A stretch of DNA of 64,000 nt from Stichopus chloronotus (lineage: Eukaryota; Echinodermata; Holothuroidea; Aspidochirotida; Stichopodidae). Numbering within the stretch: position 1 is the stretch's first letter; every line of letters begins with the position of its first letter. The stretch covers positions 4,920,709 through 4,984,708 of the forward strand of contig CM037833.1 of the NCBI GenBank assembly GCA_021234535.1. Direction: 5' to 3'. Below the pieces are notes generated by a model, which worked only from the letters and a program-made list of their open reading frames with translations, ran no database searches and was not told the DNA's origin. The translations under genes and the position numbers were made by a program. Positions 21,282 through 30,991 of the stretch are shown piece after piece.

Positions 21282-24200
21282 TGAAGAGGAGAAACAAAAA
21301 ACATATGCATTTGAAAGAAGAAATTAAGTAAAAATAGGACATTTGTATCCAAAATCACCTGATAGAGGTCCACCCCACTTCCCTGAAGACACCACAAGCA
21401 TACTGCATAGACAATATCTGATCTTTTCTTTTTAATTAACCACATACATTAAATAAAACAAGCCCAAAAGACAAGGGCCTCTGCTAATATTTTGAAGTAC
21501 ATTCACTTCCCTGTCAACCGTCTAACAGGTTGAAACAAAGTAACGAGAGAAATAGAGTTAAGTCCTCCCCTTAGTGCCCTGCTATACACAGATATATTGC
21601 TTGATGCACATTTTAAAGCTGCCCCTTTACCCTGCCCTTGGGTACTTTTTCTAATCAGTGAAAGGAGTTAGCTAACTGCCACAACCTTGTAAATTTTCAA
21701 ACCATGAAGTCATTAAACAATGAAAACAATTGGAACTGTAGTAGACTGAATTGCAATTTAATATGTGGTTAGCAAGTTGTGAATCTTTTCAGGTAAGTTT
21801 GATCACCTAGGGCATAATTTCCTTAGTCTGGAAGTAGCTACACACTTCTTTTGACTTGATTAACTTTGAGTGGGTAACACTTGAGCATTACTAGATCACA
21901 AGCAGGAAAGTCACTTTTTCCCAACTTACTTCTGGACATTCTTCTTCAATGCGCAATTGAATCTGCTGAATGGCAGCATTGTTAGCTGCTGCATGGACCC
22001 TTCTGTGTGACAAAACCTTCGCTCTTAAAAGCTTCTTGACATTCCACTCCTTTGTTTCTGAAAGCTGACAAACCAAAAACATAAATGAAATGCAACAAAT
22101 GCTAAATAAATTCTTCTCATTAGCTTTAAAATATTGAACTTCATAATCAAGGATGAATGAAGTTATCCCTTTATTATCTACCTTAAACCGAGGATGCTCT
22201 TTAATTTGAAGCTTACGCCCAAACAAGTGTAAGAAGTAATGAGACCAACAATGAGTAGTTTTCATCTGGTGAAGCAAACTTGTCCACCAATCCTGTACAG
22301 GAGCTGACAATCTACTGGCAATTCTTTTTCCAGCTTTGGCAGATCAATCTTCTCTAATGTAGACACCACCCAAGGCAACACTTGGTCTACTTCAGGAACA
22401 TCCTGTAGTTACAGAAATAAAAAATAAGCATATTAGATATTAGTAAAATGTAATTAGATTATGGATAGTTCCTAATCGAGAATGCGATGAGCTACCATTT
22501 TCACTTACAATAATGAAATCTATTTGTTTTATAGTGGGAGTCTGATTCTCTGTAACAATAATTTTTATTCAGATTTACTTTTCTGATTTTACACAGGCTA
22601 TTGCCCTCCAAATTGTTCATACTAGTATGCAGAGGTTGTGTTATACCTATTTTATATTAGTGAATGTCATACTACAGATTTGCAACAAGCACCCAGAATT
22701 TTAAACAAAAATGGAACTAAAGAAATATTCTCGAACTTGAATGAATACTTGTTACATACAGGGAATTCTCAGAAGATTCTAGATCAGTGAAAATATCAGT
22801 CTCTGTTAAGATTTAGCAGACTTATTTCCCTCTTCTTGCTTTGATAGTTTGTGAGTCTAGGGTGATGTTGTAAAAATTACCACCCTACACCTCACACTTA
22901 CCGACAAACAAAGAGGTCCATAAGGGTACTCCACAAATGCTTCAGGTTGCCAAAGATCTGCTTCCCACAGCTTGTAGTGCATGTAGCATCTCCCTTTCAG
23001 CTTTCTGAACCGAAACCAGAGTGGCTTGCTATGATTCCCAAATGGCCCATACATGTGCTGCAAAAGAATGCTCTTTACATCTTGCACATGGGTGATGGTC
23101 CTCACATCAATATTCGGTGTAAAGCTTTTACACATCTCTGATTCAAGATCTGTCAACAAAAGAATGTCACATAAAACTTTAAACATGTTATTGAGACAAT
23201 AGCACCATCTTAAATATACTTTTACTTTTCCAGAACCATGGATCAAAACATGGTTCTGGAGATCCCCCCACCCCGTGCGAGCTAATTTACAAGTATACAA
23301 ACTTTGATAGTTCTTAAACTCACCTTTCAATGTGTACACATTTGTCCGTTGAAGATGCCTGACTACACATGAAAACATCTGGTCGACATCTTCGTGAGTG
23401 TGACCCACTGGGAGAAAGTGAACATACACCTAAAAAAAAAAACGAAACACGAAACATACACCAACATGAAACGGCTGTTAATCTCATCTTCCTCAACGCA
23501 AATCTCATTGTAACCACTAACAACTGCCCATCAAGTAAAAAATTTTTGTATTGTGACAAGATCAAATATACTGTACATTAAACATTTACCATCAAATTGT
23601 AGGAAACAATCAGGTGGGACAAAACATCATGAACCATTAAACTCAAAAAGCCCCTTTAAACATAGCTTTGCACAAGCAAAAATGATTGTTTTTAAAGTCT
23701 GAGCATATAGGTACTAGAGTATGTGCAGAATGCAACAAGTCACACTGGATCCCATCTGCACGACTGGGTTACAGCAAAACTTTTCTTTAGAAATGGTGAA
23801 CACACATTAGGTTCTTAGAAACTACTGTATATTCCCCTTCACATTAGCCAATTCTACATTGAAACTTTCAGTGTCCTTTTTCTTCTAATTTTCAAAAGAG
23901 CGAAGAAAGAGTACCCATTCTCTATAGTGGGTCATGAAAAAATCCAAAATAACTAAAGGATGTAGTGGGTAGCAGACTTTCCAAACTGGTTTTAGAGAAC
24001 TAGTACTTTATTTCACAATGCCTCTCAAGCTCAAGATGACAGTACTTCTTCAAATATATCTGTTTCCACAAGAAGGGCAGCATACGACAACACATATCTG
24101 TTCTTGTTTTCCCTGAAACAGTTGTCCATTTGCAGAAAAAGGACTTTGGACAAGTAGCCAGAAGCTAATGCCAACGCTTCAGTTAAGCAGTGAATCGTCA

Positions 24201-25307
24201 GGTTGCAATACAAATGGCAGCTTTCCCTCTGGGGTACCTGTATGCACAAGGACACCTGTTGATATGAAATATGGAATGCTTGTGTTCGAATGTCAATTGT
24301 ACAGAGGAGGTGAAATTAAAAATTTGCTAATGCAGCTATGAGATAATATAGAGCATGAATTGTATGGTTGGAGGTGGGTAATGGGTGATGGCAGAGAAGA
24401 AGTTATGCATGCTTTCTCCAAACTTACCAGTTAAATGAACTTGGAAGTCTAGCTAGACTGGCACAGTCTTTGTCTTTAACAATAAGATGTGGAATGTCTG
24501 TTTTTGACTGGTCCATCCCATCCATTATGACACAGGTCATTTCCCCTGGATCCCTCCTGGCCTTTTCCCTGGCATTGTGGTATGCTCTCCTTTCAGCCCT
24601 GTGAAGGATTATGAAAAGAAGGAATGAGGGGTTAAAATTTCATGACATCCTAGAATTTGCTCTCACTGTCATGAAATGTAGCAAAAGGTCCTTACAGTAC
24701 CACAACCTTTTACAAAAAGGAACGAATTTGAATGTTTCCACTAAAACAATTTTCTTGTAGCTGTAATGATTATTTCACCATCTCACTTATTTCTCGTCCC
24801 CAACCACATGACAAAGCGCAAAAGTGTACAATATATAATTGCTCTGGTATCTGTCATGGGGCCTTTTTAGTACTCAATGGAACTACGCTTATCAGCTCAG
24901 CCCACGTGGTAGGAATGATTACAGTGGGTAGGAGGGGCAATCAGGGGAATAGAATAATATCCTGCTCAAGCAGATAATAAAGCTCTCAAACCACAGCCAC
25001 CAGCACACGTTCGTGCTACAAAACTCGCAGTGACAGAACTTCCTCTGAATAAAACAATGAAATGAATGAACAAAATGTTTGCAACAATGGTTTGTGTTAT
25101 CATCACTTAGCAAATCTTGGAATATAAAACCTGATTCTTCCTGAAATCAATAGAGTGAGAGAGAGAAAATCAACAGTGCACTTACTCTACTTGTCGATCA
25201 TGGGTTGCTTTTAAGTTGGCAAGTTTCTTCCTCTGGTCTTCACAAGGTGCTGATTGATATGCCTCTTGAAGCTGCGTACAAGTGGTACACTTTGAAAAAT
25301 CTGTGGA
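20928..25307 (-). CDS. DUF7869-like multi-exon gene, DDE-like motifs (possibly decayed)
   Basis: Exons read on the minus strand with splice sites: 25307-25186 (KCTTCTQLQEAYQ), 24598-24428 (VIMDGMDQSKTDIPHL), ~24250-24035 (LQMDNCFRENKNRYVLSYAA), 23429-23324 (FLPVGHTHEDVDQMFS), 23149-22902 (DVRTITHVQDVKSILLQ, then a Trp/Tyr-rich region), ~22400-22300 and 22075-21930 (lower certainty), and 21281-20918 (C-terminal domain). DGMDQ, LQMDNC and HTHEDVDQ match the signature I associate with Pfam DUF7869, common in animal genomes and reminiscent of an RNase H-like D-D-E nuclease. The third exon seems to have lost an internal piece and changes frame. The 5' exons are absent; a copia element lies just upstream. 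Confidence 0.6.
22902..23149 (-). CDS. Exon after the DDE-like core (DUF7869-like gene)
   Basis: The acceptor is TTGTTGACAG and the donor is TGTCG|GTAAG. It encodes DLESEMCKSFTPNIDVRTI, HMYGPFGNHSKPLWFRFRKL and LWEADLWQPEAFVEYPYGP. Richness in Trp, Tyr and Phe is typical of the region after the DDE-like core in this family. Frame is open. Confidence 0.6.
23324..23429 (-). CDS. Exon with GHTHEDVDQ motif (DUF7869-like gene)
   Basis: A 106-nt exon between a T-rich acceptor and an AAAG|GTGAGT donor. It encodes VYVHFLPVGHTHEDVDQMFS and then VVRHLQRTNVYTLK. HEDVDQ is the third acidic motif. The phase is consistent with an internal exon. Confidence 0.7.
24035..24255 (-). CDS. Exon with LQMDNCFRENKN motif (DUF7869-like gene)
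   Basis: The frame carries LTEALALASGYLSKVLFLQM, immediately followed by DNCFRENKNRYVLSYAALLV, the second acidic motif of the family. At its 5' end the reading GVLVHTGTPEGKLPFV is in another frame, and part of the expected region between the two is missing. A small deletion or frameshift therefore probably disrupts this exon. Confidence 0.65.
24428..24598 (-). CDS. Exon with DGMDQ motif (DUF7869-like gene)
   Basis: Bounded by an acceptor (CTTCACAG before the exon) and a donor (AACTG|GTAAG). It reads ERRAYHNAREKARRD, then CVIMDGMDQSKTDIPHL and LARLPSSFNW. The Asp residues in DGMDQ are the first candidate catalytic acids of the DDE-like arrangement. Frame is open throughout. Confidence 0.65.
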
Positions 25308-25819
25308 CTTAGGAAAAGAGAAGAGATATGTAAATAAGAAATAAATCAACATTAGGTATATTTACTACCACTAAAACACACTGGTAGAACCAGAGGCTAA
25401 GTTTAACCACCAAATAGAAAAGCTGTTACTGAGGTACCATTCCCTACATACAGTATTTATATACACTACTTGCAAAGGTTTCATAGAGAAACAACATGTA
25501 TTCTGTATGCAGTACTACTTGTTGAGTGTGAACTGCAATGCTTCACCAAAGCTACCGCAAATAGGCGGGACTATAGGTTAAGGGTCACCGATGGAATGTT
25601 CTCGTGCTCCAGGTATGCTCATTATGCACTGTACGTATTCCGTAGGATACTGTATCATATGTAGTACTATTGTATGTAGTTTGCATTGTGCAACGGAACA
25701 ACGCCATGTGATTTCAGGGAGAGAGAGAGTTATACTCGTTCGTTGTATCAAGAGAAGTATAATAAACCTCATTTGCTCAAGTAAGACGAACGATTTTCTT
25801 AATCATTTAATCCTCCATC

Positions 25820-26539
25820 ATGTCTTTAGCCGATCAGTCTACAGGTTATGGGCCCAGTGCAGCAACCGGAAGGTGGAATAGGCTTTTCTTTGATGGAGAC
25901 GAAAACAGGTACGAGCAGTGGGAAGCAAAGTTGTTGGGTTACCTGAAGTTGAGAAAGTTGAAAGATACCATACTTTTACCAGATGAGACTAATCCTCTAC
26001 CTGATGGTTTTGCTGGAAAAAATGAGGAAGCTCAATTTCTAGATGATCGTAGCTTATCCCTGGTTATGAGGGACGCCAAGGATGACGGGAGAGCTGCATT
26101 GAAAATCCTAAGGAAACACTTCGCAGGTACGAGTAAGCCCCGTATTATAAGTTTGTGTACCGAACTTACATCACTAGTGAAAGGAACAGGGGAAAGTGTC
26201 ACTGATTATGTATTACGGGCGGAAAAAGCTGCCACAGCATTGAACAATGCAGGTGAGAACGTGAGTGATAGCCTGGTCATAGCCATGATTCTGAAAGGGC
26301 TGCCTGTTGAATACAAAGCATTCGTGGTAGTTGTTACTCAAAACGAAAAGGAAATCACATTTCAGGACTTCAAAGTTATGCTAAGGAGTTATGAAGAAAC
26401 AGAAAAGGCCCAAACATCACAACAAAGTGATAGCATATTTAAAACTATGTCAGATAAGCAACAACAAGGTGCAAATAACCCACATCAAGGTGTGAAGTGC
26501 TATTCCTGCGGAAATTTTGGCCACTATTCTAGACTGTGA
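25820..26539 (+). pseudogene. Copia gag (capsid-like) protein
   Basis: An open frame of 239 codons from ATG 25820. LFFDGDENRYEQWEAKLLGY opens the UBN2/copia-gag fold. It continues with MRDAKDDGRAALKILRKHFA, SVTDYVLRAEKAATALNNAG and VIAMILKGLPVEYKAF. It ends within the first part of a CCHC knuckle (CYSCGNFGHYSR), where a frameshift at ~26525 moves the rest into another frame. Capsid-type gag packages the element RNA. Confidence 0.85.
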
Positions 26540-26813
26540 CACTAAGGGGAAGACCAGTAGTACAGGTCAATGTGGTGTAGTTTGTGTAAGAAGTCGAATC
26601 ACACAGACAGAACATGCAGGAAACAAAGGAACACAGACAACATTAAGAATGCAAAGGATGTACCAGATAGGAACGAGGAAGAGCATTCATATTCGTTCAA
26701 GCTAGATTGTAAGCCTCATAATTGAAACCTACTTTGTAAATTTTGATCGCACGTTCAAACCGAAGGATCATACTATTGAGCTAGCAGATGGTAGTCGCGA
26801 AACTGGTACCGCA

Positions 26814-27389
26814 GTGAAACGCGGTGATGCAAGACTCAGGTTCCATGACAAGGATGGAAAAGCCGCTGATGTTACGCTGAAAAATGCCTTGTACACACCA
26901 AGTTACCCGCAGAGTATTTTTTCAGTTCGGGCTGCTACTCAACATGGTGCAACTATTATCTTTAGCAAGGACGATTCCAAAATGATTGCACCCGATGGTA
27001 CAGAATTTGAAATTGTTCAGCATGATCGCTTGTATTATCTTACAAATGTATCCCATTGTACTGAAAATGTTGATTCTGTAAATGTAACGCATGATCTTAA
27101 TACTTGGCACAGAATATTTGGCCATTGTAACGTATCTGATGTTATTAAACTCGAGGAAATTGTAGATGGTATGAAAGTGGGGTCAAAGGAAAATTTTGTT
27201 TGTGAAGCGTGTATCATGGGAAAACAAACATTAGCTAAGAGTACTGTTCCTAGGAAAAGGGCAAAGTCAATTCTTGAGATGGTCCACACTGATCTAGCTG
27301 GACCAATTACCCCTACAGCAAAAGAGGGTTTCAAGTATGCAATTACATTTATTGATGATTACTCTGGTATATTTTCCCATACTTTCTAA
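26814..27389 (+). pseudogene. Copia pol: protease C-part, pre-integrase and integrase start
   Basis: Reads LKNALYTPSYPQSIFSVRAA (the post-protease 'L.nvLyvP....nL.Sv' motif), DLNTWHRIFGHCN (pre-integrase H-H), CEACIMGKQT (Cys pair completing HHCC), then VHTDLAGPITPT and FIDDYSG (first two integrase Asp). The protease D-S/T-G active site expected upstream at ~26720 is not found in any frame. A frameshift at ~27385 ends the frame inside the integrase core. Confidence 0.8.
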
Positions 27390-27394
27390 GACAT

Positions 27395-28354
27395 AAGTCA
27401 GATTGCACTCGTGCACTGGAAACATTTTTGGCTGATGTATCTCATTTTGGTGATGTGAAATGTATTCGAAGTGACAATGGAACTGAGTTCACATGTAAGG
27501 AGTTCCAAGAAGTACTTATTAAGCACAAAGTAAAACACGAAACCTCCGCTCCACACTCCCCGCACCAGAACGGTACTGCAGAACGTGGATGGAGAACTCT
27601 CTTTGATAGTTGTATATTACTTGATTCGGAATTACCCAAATCACTTTGGACGTATGCAGTAATGACTGCAGTCTATGTGCGTAATAGGTGTTACAGTAGT
27701 CGAACCAAACAAACACCATTCTTTCTGTTCACTGGCAAAAAACCAAATGTGAAGAACATGCATGTATTTGGTAACAATTGTTATGCGTATAACCATGGGC
27801 AGAAGGGAAAACTAGATGCTAGGTGCAAAACGGGAAAATTTGTTGGGTATGACAGGAGTAGCCCAGCGTATCTTGTTTATCACCCAGAAACTAGCACTGT
27901 CAGAAAATATCGTTGTGTTCAGTTTACTGAACTCCATGAAAAGGAGAGTGAGCCAAATGTTTCAGTAGTTGATGATGATTTTGTCATTGATCAAGGTGAT
28001 GAAGGTCAAATGAATGCCGGAAGTGCAGGTATTAACACAGATGTGAGAAAACGTTATCTTCAAAGAGTACGGTCAGCACCAAAACGTTTTGATAATTTCG
28101 TTGTTGGTAGAGATGTTGATGAAGTAGTTCATGAAGTTGATGACAAACTGAATTGTAATGTTGATTATTGCTACAAGGTTTTGTTAAATGTTCCACAAAC
28201 ATATGAAGATGCTATTTCAAGTCCTGAGGCAGGTATGTGGCAAAGAGCCATGGAAGAGGAGATGCAATCTCTTATTGATAATGATACCTACACTGTTACA
28301 AATTTGCCAGAGGGTAGACAGAGGGTAGCAGAGGAAAATGGGTTTACACCTTAA
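27395..28354 (+). pseudogene. Copia integrase C-part and linker
   Basis: Continues the integrase: CIRSDNGTEFTCKEFQEVL, SAPHSPHQNGTAERGWRTL (catalytic Glu in the AERG.RTL block), then GKKPNVKNMHVFGNNCYAY and KFVGYDRSSPAYLVYHPE (the GKR-type motif region of copia integrases). It is followed by an acidic linker and PQTYEDAISSPEAGMWQRAM, the entry to the RT. A 1-nt shift just before 28340 closes the frame. Confidence 0.85.
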
Positions 28355-29060
28355 AGGAAAACCCTAAGGGGTCCACCCGATACAAAGCTAGATATGTAGC
28401 CAAGGGTTTTAGTCAAATTCCAGGTATAGATTATGAAACCTTTGCTCCGACTGCAAAGATGACCTCAGTTAGAATGTTGATGCAGCTAGCTGTGGAATAT
28501 GATCTGAGTGTACATCAACTCGATGTGAAGACAGCATACCTTAATGCACCCATTGATTGTGAAATATATGTTGAGAAACCCAAGGGTTTTCAGGAGCAAT
28601 CAGATGAAGGCCTTGTATGGCGCCTAAACAAATCTCTGTACGGATCGTCGGTCGTAATTGGAACTGTATGCTACATGACTGTCTCGTGGATGAAGGCTTT
28701 GTTCAGTCACAGTGTGATCCATGTGTATATGTATTAAGTAATGACAAAGGCATTGCTATATTATTGGTTTGGGTGGATGATATTTTACTTGCTACTAGCA
28801 GTGATGATCTGTTAAAGAGTGTAAAACAATTCCTGAAGGTAAAATTTCAAATGACTGATTTGCGACAGTTGTCTCATTTCTTGGGAATACAGTTTGAATT
28901 CAGTGATGGTGTCATCAGAATGAATCAGAGTAACTATCTGAAGAAGGTTCTGTGCAAATTCAAAATGGAAAATTGTAAGCCCAGAAGTACACCTAGTGAA
29001 CTCGAGGTAGAGTTCCCAGAGGGGGAGGTACAGTTGAGAATGAGTCACTTTACAGAGAAA
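28340..29060 (+). pseudogene. Copia reverse transcriptase, frameshifted
   Basis: Recognisable blocks: YKARYVAKGFSQIPGIDYE, FAPTAKMTSVRMLMQLAVEY, VHQLDVKTAYLNAPIDCEIY (first catalytic Asp), VWRLNKSLYG, then after a frame change near 28640 NWNCMLHDCLVDEGFVQSQC, LLVWVDDILLATSSDDLL (catalytic VDD) and LSHFLGIQFEFSDGVIRMN. A few residues after SLYG are missing. The copy is inactive through the frame breaks, although the catalytic motifs survive. Confidence 0.85.
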
Positions 29061-29758
29061 TGATTGGCTCGTTAATCTATGCAATGGTCTGCACCAGACC
29101 TGATCTTCGTTGGGTAGTTACGAAATTATCACAATACTTGTCCAAACCAACTGCAGAACACCATACTTGTGCCAAACATGTGCTAAGATATATTAAAGGC
29201 ACTTTAGATCACAGTCTATATTTTCGTAAGTTAGAAGAAGGTCTTAAGTTAGTTGGTTATTGCGATGCCGACTGGGGCTCTTCTGAGGATAGGAAGAGTA
29301 CAAGCGGTTACTGTTTTTCCTTAGCTGATAATTCAGCACCAATATCGTGGAAGTCTAGAAAGCAACAAACTGTTGCACTTTCGTCATGTGAGGCAGAATA
29401 TGTCTCATTAGCTGCGGCAACCCAAGAAGCTTTGTCGCTACTTCAGCTACTAAAAGATGTAGACAAACATTCAGAATATGAAAGTTGTGTTCTGTATAGG
29501 GACAACCAGGGAGCTCTAGCTCTTGCCAAGAATCCAATACGTCATAACAGGACTAAACACATTGACATAAAATACCATTTTGTAAGATCCCAAGTTCAGA
29601 GTGGAAAGATTGAATTAGTGTATGTGCCTACAGAACACAATGTAGCTGACATTTTTACTAAAACTTTAAGTAAGAGCAAGTACAAGCACTTTAAGCCTCT
29701 GCTTTTTTGGAATTTCATAAACTTAGTCTTTTTTTATATGTGCATCAAACTGTGTTAA
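29060..29758 (+). pseudogene. Copia RNase H
   Basis: Begins at MIGSLIYAMVCTRPDL, the usual connection after the RT. RNase H motifs follow: LVGYCDADWGSSEDRKSTSG, ALSSCEAEYVSLA, CVLYRDNQGALALA and KHIDIKYHFVRSQV, ending with VYVPTEHNVADIFTKTL. All acidic RNase H residues are visible and the frame is open, so this domain is the best preserved part of the element. Confidence 0.85.
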
Positions 29759-29770
29759 AACTCTGTTAGT

Positions 29771-29821
29771 GATGCATTTTAGTTCAAGTTGGGGGTATGT
29801 TGCATGCATTTTAGTTCAAGT
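29771..29821 (+). repeat. Short direct repeat after copia pol
   Basis: GATGCATTTTAGTTCAAGT occurs at ~29771 and CATGCATTTTAGTTCAAGT again ~31 bp later, flanking the purine tract AGTTGGGGGT. It may represent a duplicated polypurine tract/LTR edge of the copia element. Confidence 0.6.
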
Positions 29822-29970
29822 GTACATTAGTCTACACTACTGTACATTGTTCTCATTTTATGCTTGGCAGCAGTATAAATGATCACTACCACAACTACAT
29901 TTCAAACAAAATCAGCTGCAATTAGGTAGTATTTAAACTTGTGGGAGAAACATTTGGGCAAACGTGTTGG

Positions 29971-30991
29971 GCAGACGTGTTTCGTCTCGCTCCTATGCTG
30001 TCGCTTTACTTGTACTGTTACTGCTACTTTCGCGCCACTGTTTTCAGTTTGTCTGGGTTTGTTTCTGTGGTTGGGTATCGTTTTCTTTGTTACACTTTTG
30101 ATTTTCTGTTCCTTGTTTGCGTGGCCTAGTGCCACTTTATCGTTGCTATGCCCGGAAGTCGGGATAGCACGATTGTTAAGTTACATTTTGAGTCGGGTGT
30201 GAATGTCACACCCCCTCAAGTTTTTTCGTTGTTTAAGAAAAGGGGATTAGCCCTGAAGGAAATACAGATGTTGCAGGCACTTGCTGCCCGCAACACGTAT
30301 GACTTAAAGTTCAGGTCGGATGCTGCCCGACGTCAGGGTGTATCTTGCCTTACTGGGCTAGAGGGGCTCACTGTTACCCCATATGATCGCTCTGTGGTGG
30401 TAACAGTCCTGTACCTGAACTTTGATCGACTGGGTCAGTACGGAACTGTCTCGGATATGCGGTGGGTCACCTACAGTGAAGGTGATTTAAAGGGAATATT
30501 AAACGGAAAGAGACATGACAAGGCTGAGTGTCCCAACCAGGTGCGGTGTAATCTGTGTGGAGGGGAGGGACATGTGTCCAGCTCCTGCCCAACATCTTAC
30601 TCTGCCCGTGCCAGTGCGGACGGTGGGCCAACGCAGGATCCCTCACAGGGTCCCTCTCCGGATCCCTCGCAGTCAGGCCCTGAACCAATGGAGGAACCGG
30701 GTTCCCCTTCACTTGATGAGGTAGCTCATCAGGTTTTGGAGGAATTCAAGGCCTCCAAGCAATGTCCATCACCCTCCCCACCACCACCCGGGGAGACTGG
30801 AGCGTTAACTGTTGAGGATGACCTCCAACTGTCATCAGATTCGGAGTCCGATTCTACCATGTCAGATCCTGGGGGACCTGTCTCAGAACCCCCACCAAAG
30901 GACCCACCACCCGGGGAGAGCTGGTTTGACTTATGTGAGGGGGCGTCACCCGAAACAAAGTTGAAAAGGTCGGCTTCAGGCCAGGGAGTCC
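29971..30991 (+). mobile_element. Second Tx1-LINE copy: 5' UTR and internally deleted ORF1
   Basis: It aligns to 10269-11522 from exactly the same 5' base, with four internal deletions of 24, 171, 27 and 12 bp. It ends at CAGGGAGTCC, after which satellite-like sequence begins. ORF2 is wholly absent. It lies immediately after the copia remnant, so the two insertions abut or are nested. Confidence 0.9.
30148..30991 (+). pseudogene. LINE ORF1 copy with in-frame deletions
   Basis: The frame opens at ATG 30148 and stays open past 30991. It has CAG where the full-length copy has a TAG stop. The 171-bp deletion removes the first knuckle and most of the second, leaving HDKAEC and CNLCGGEGHVSSSC. All four deletions are multiples of three. 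The reading frame continues by chance to 31098 into unrelated repeat DNA. Without ORF2 it cannot be autonomous. Confidence 0.8.

Larger units (their letters stand above)
25820..29760 (+). mobile_element. Decayed Ty1/copia retrotransposon
   Basis: Order on the plus strand: gag (25820-26539), remnant zinc knuckle and protease region (26500-26810), gag-pre-integrase plus integrase (26814-28000), reverse transcriptase (28340-29040) and RNase H (29060-29680). Integrase before RT defines Ty1/copia. At least five frame breaks are visible (near 26525, 27380, 28340, 28640 and 29050). A purine-rich tract (AGTTGGGGGT, 29787) lies where a polypurine tract is expected. No matching LTR pair could be found: sequence before gag and after RNase H does not align. 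Confidence 0.85.

Noticed and set aside
23205..23320. Continuation of the exon past 23324 (frame open to ~22.86 kb)
   Set aside because: A strong GTGAGT donor ends the exon at 23324; the open frame beyond it is intron sequence with no family motif.
25470..25800. 5' LTR of the copia element
   Set aside because: The region before gag has no matching copy after RNase H (29.76-29.97 kb), so an LTR pair cannot be shown.
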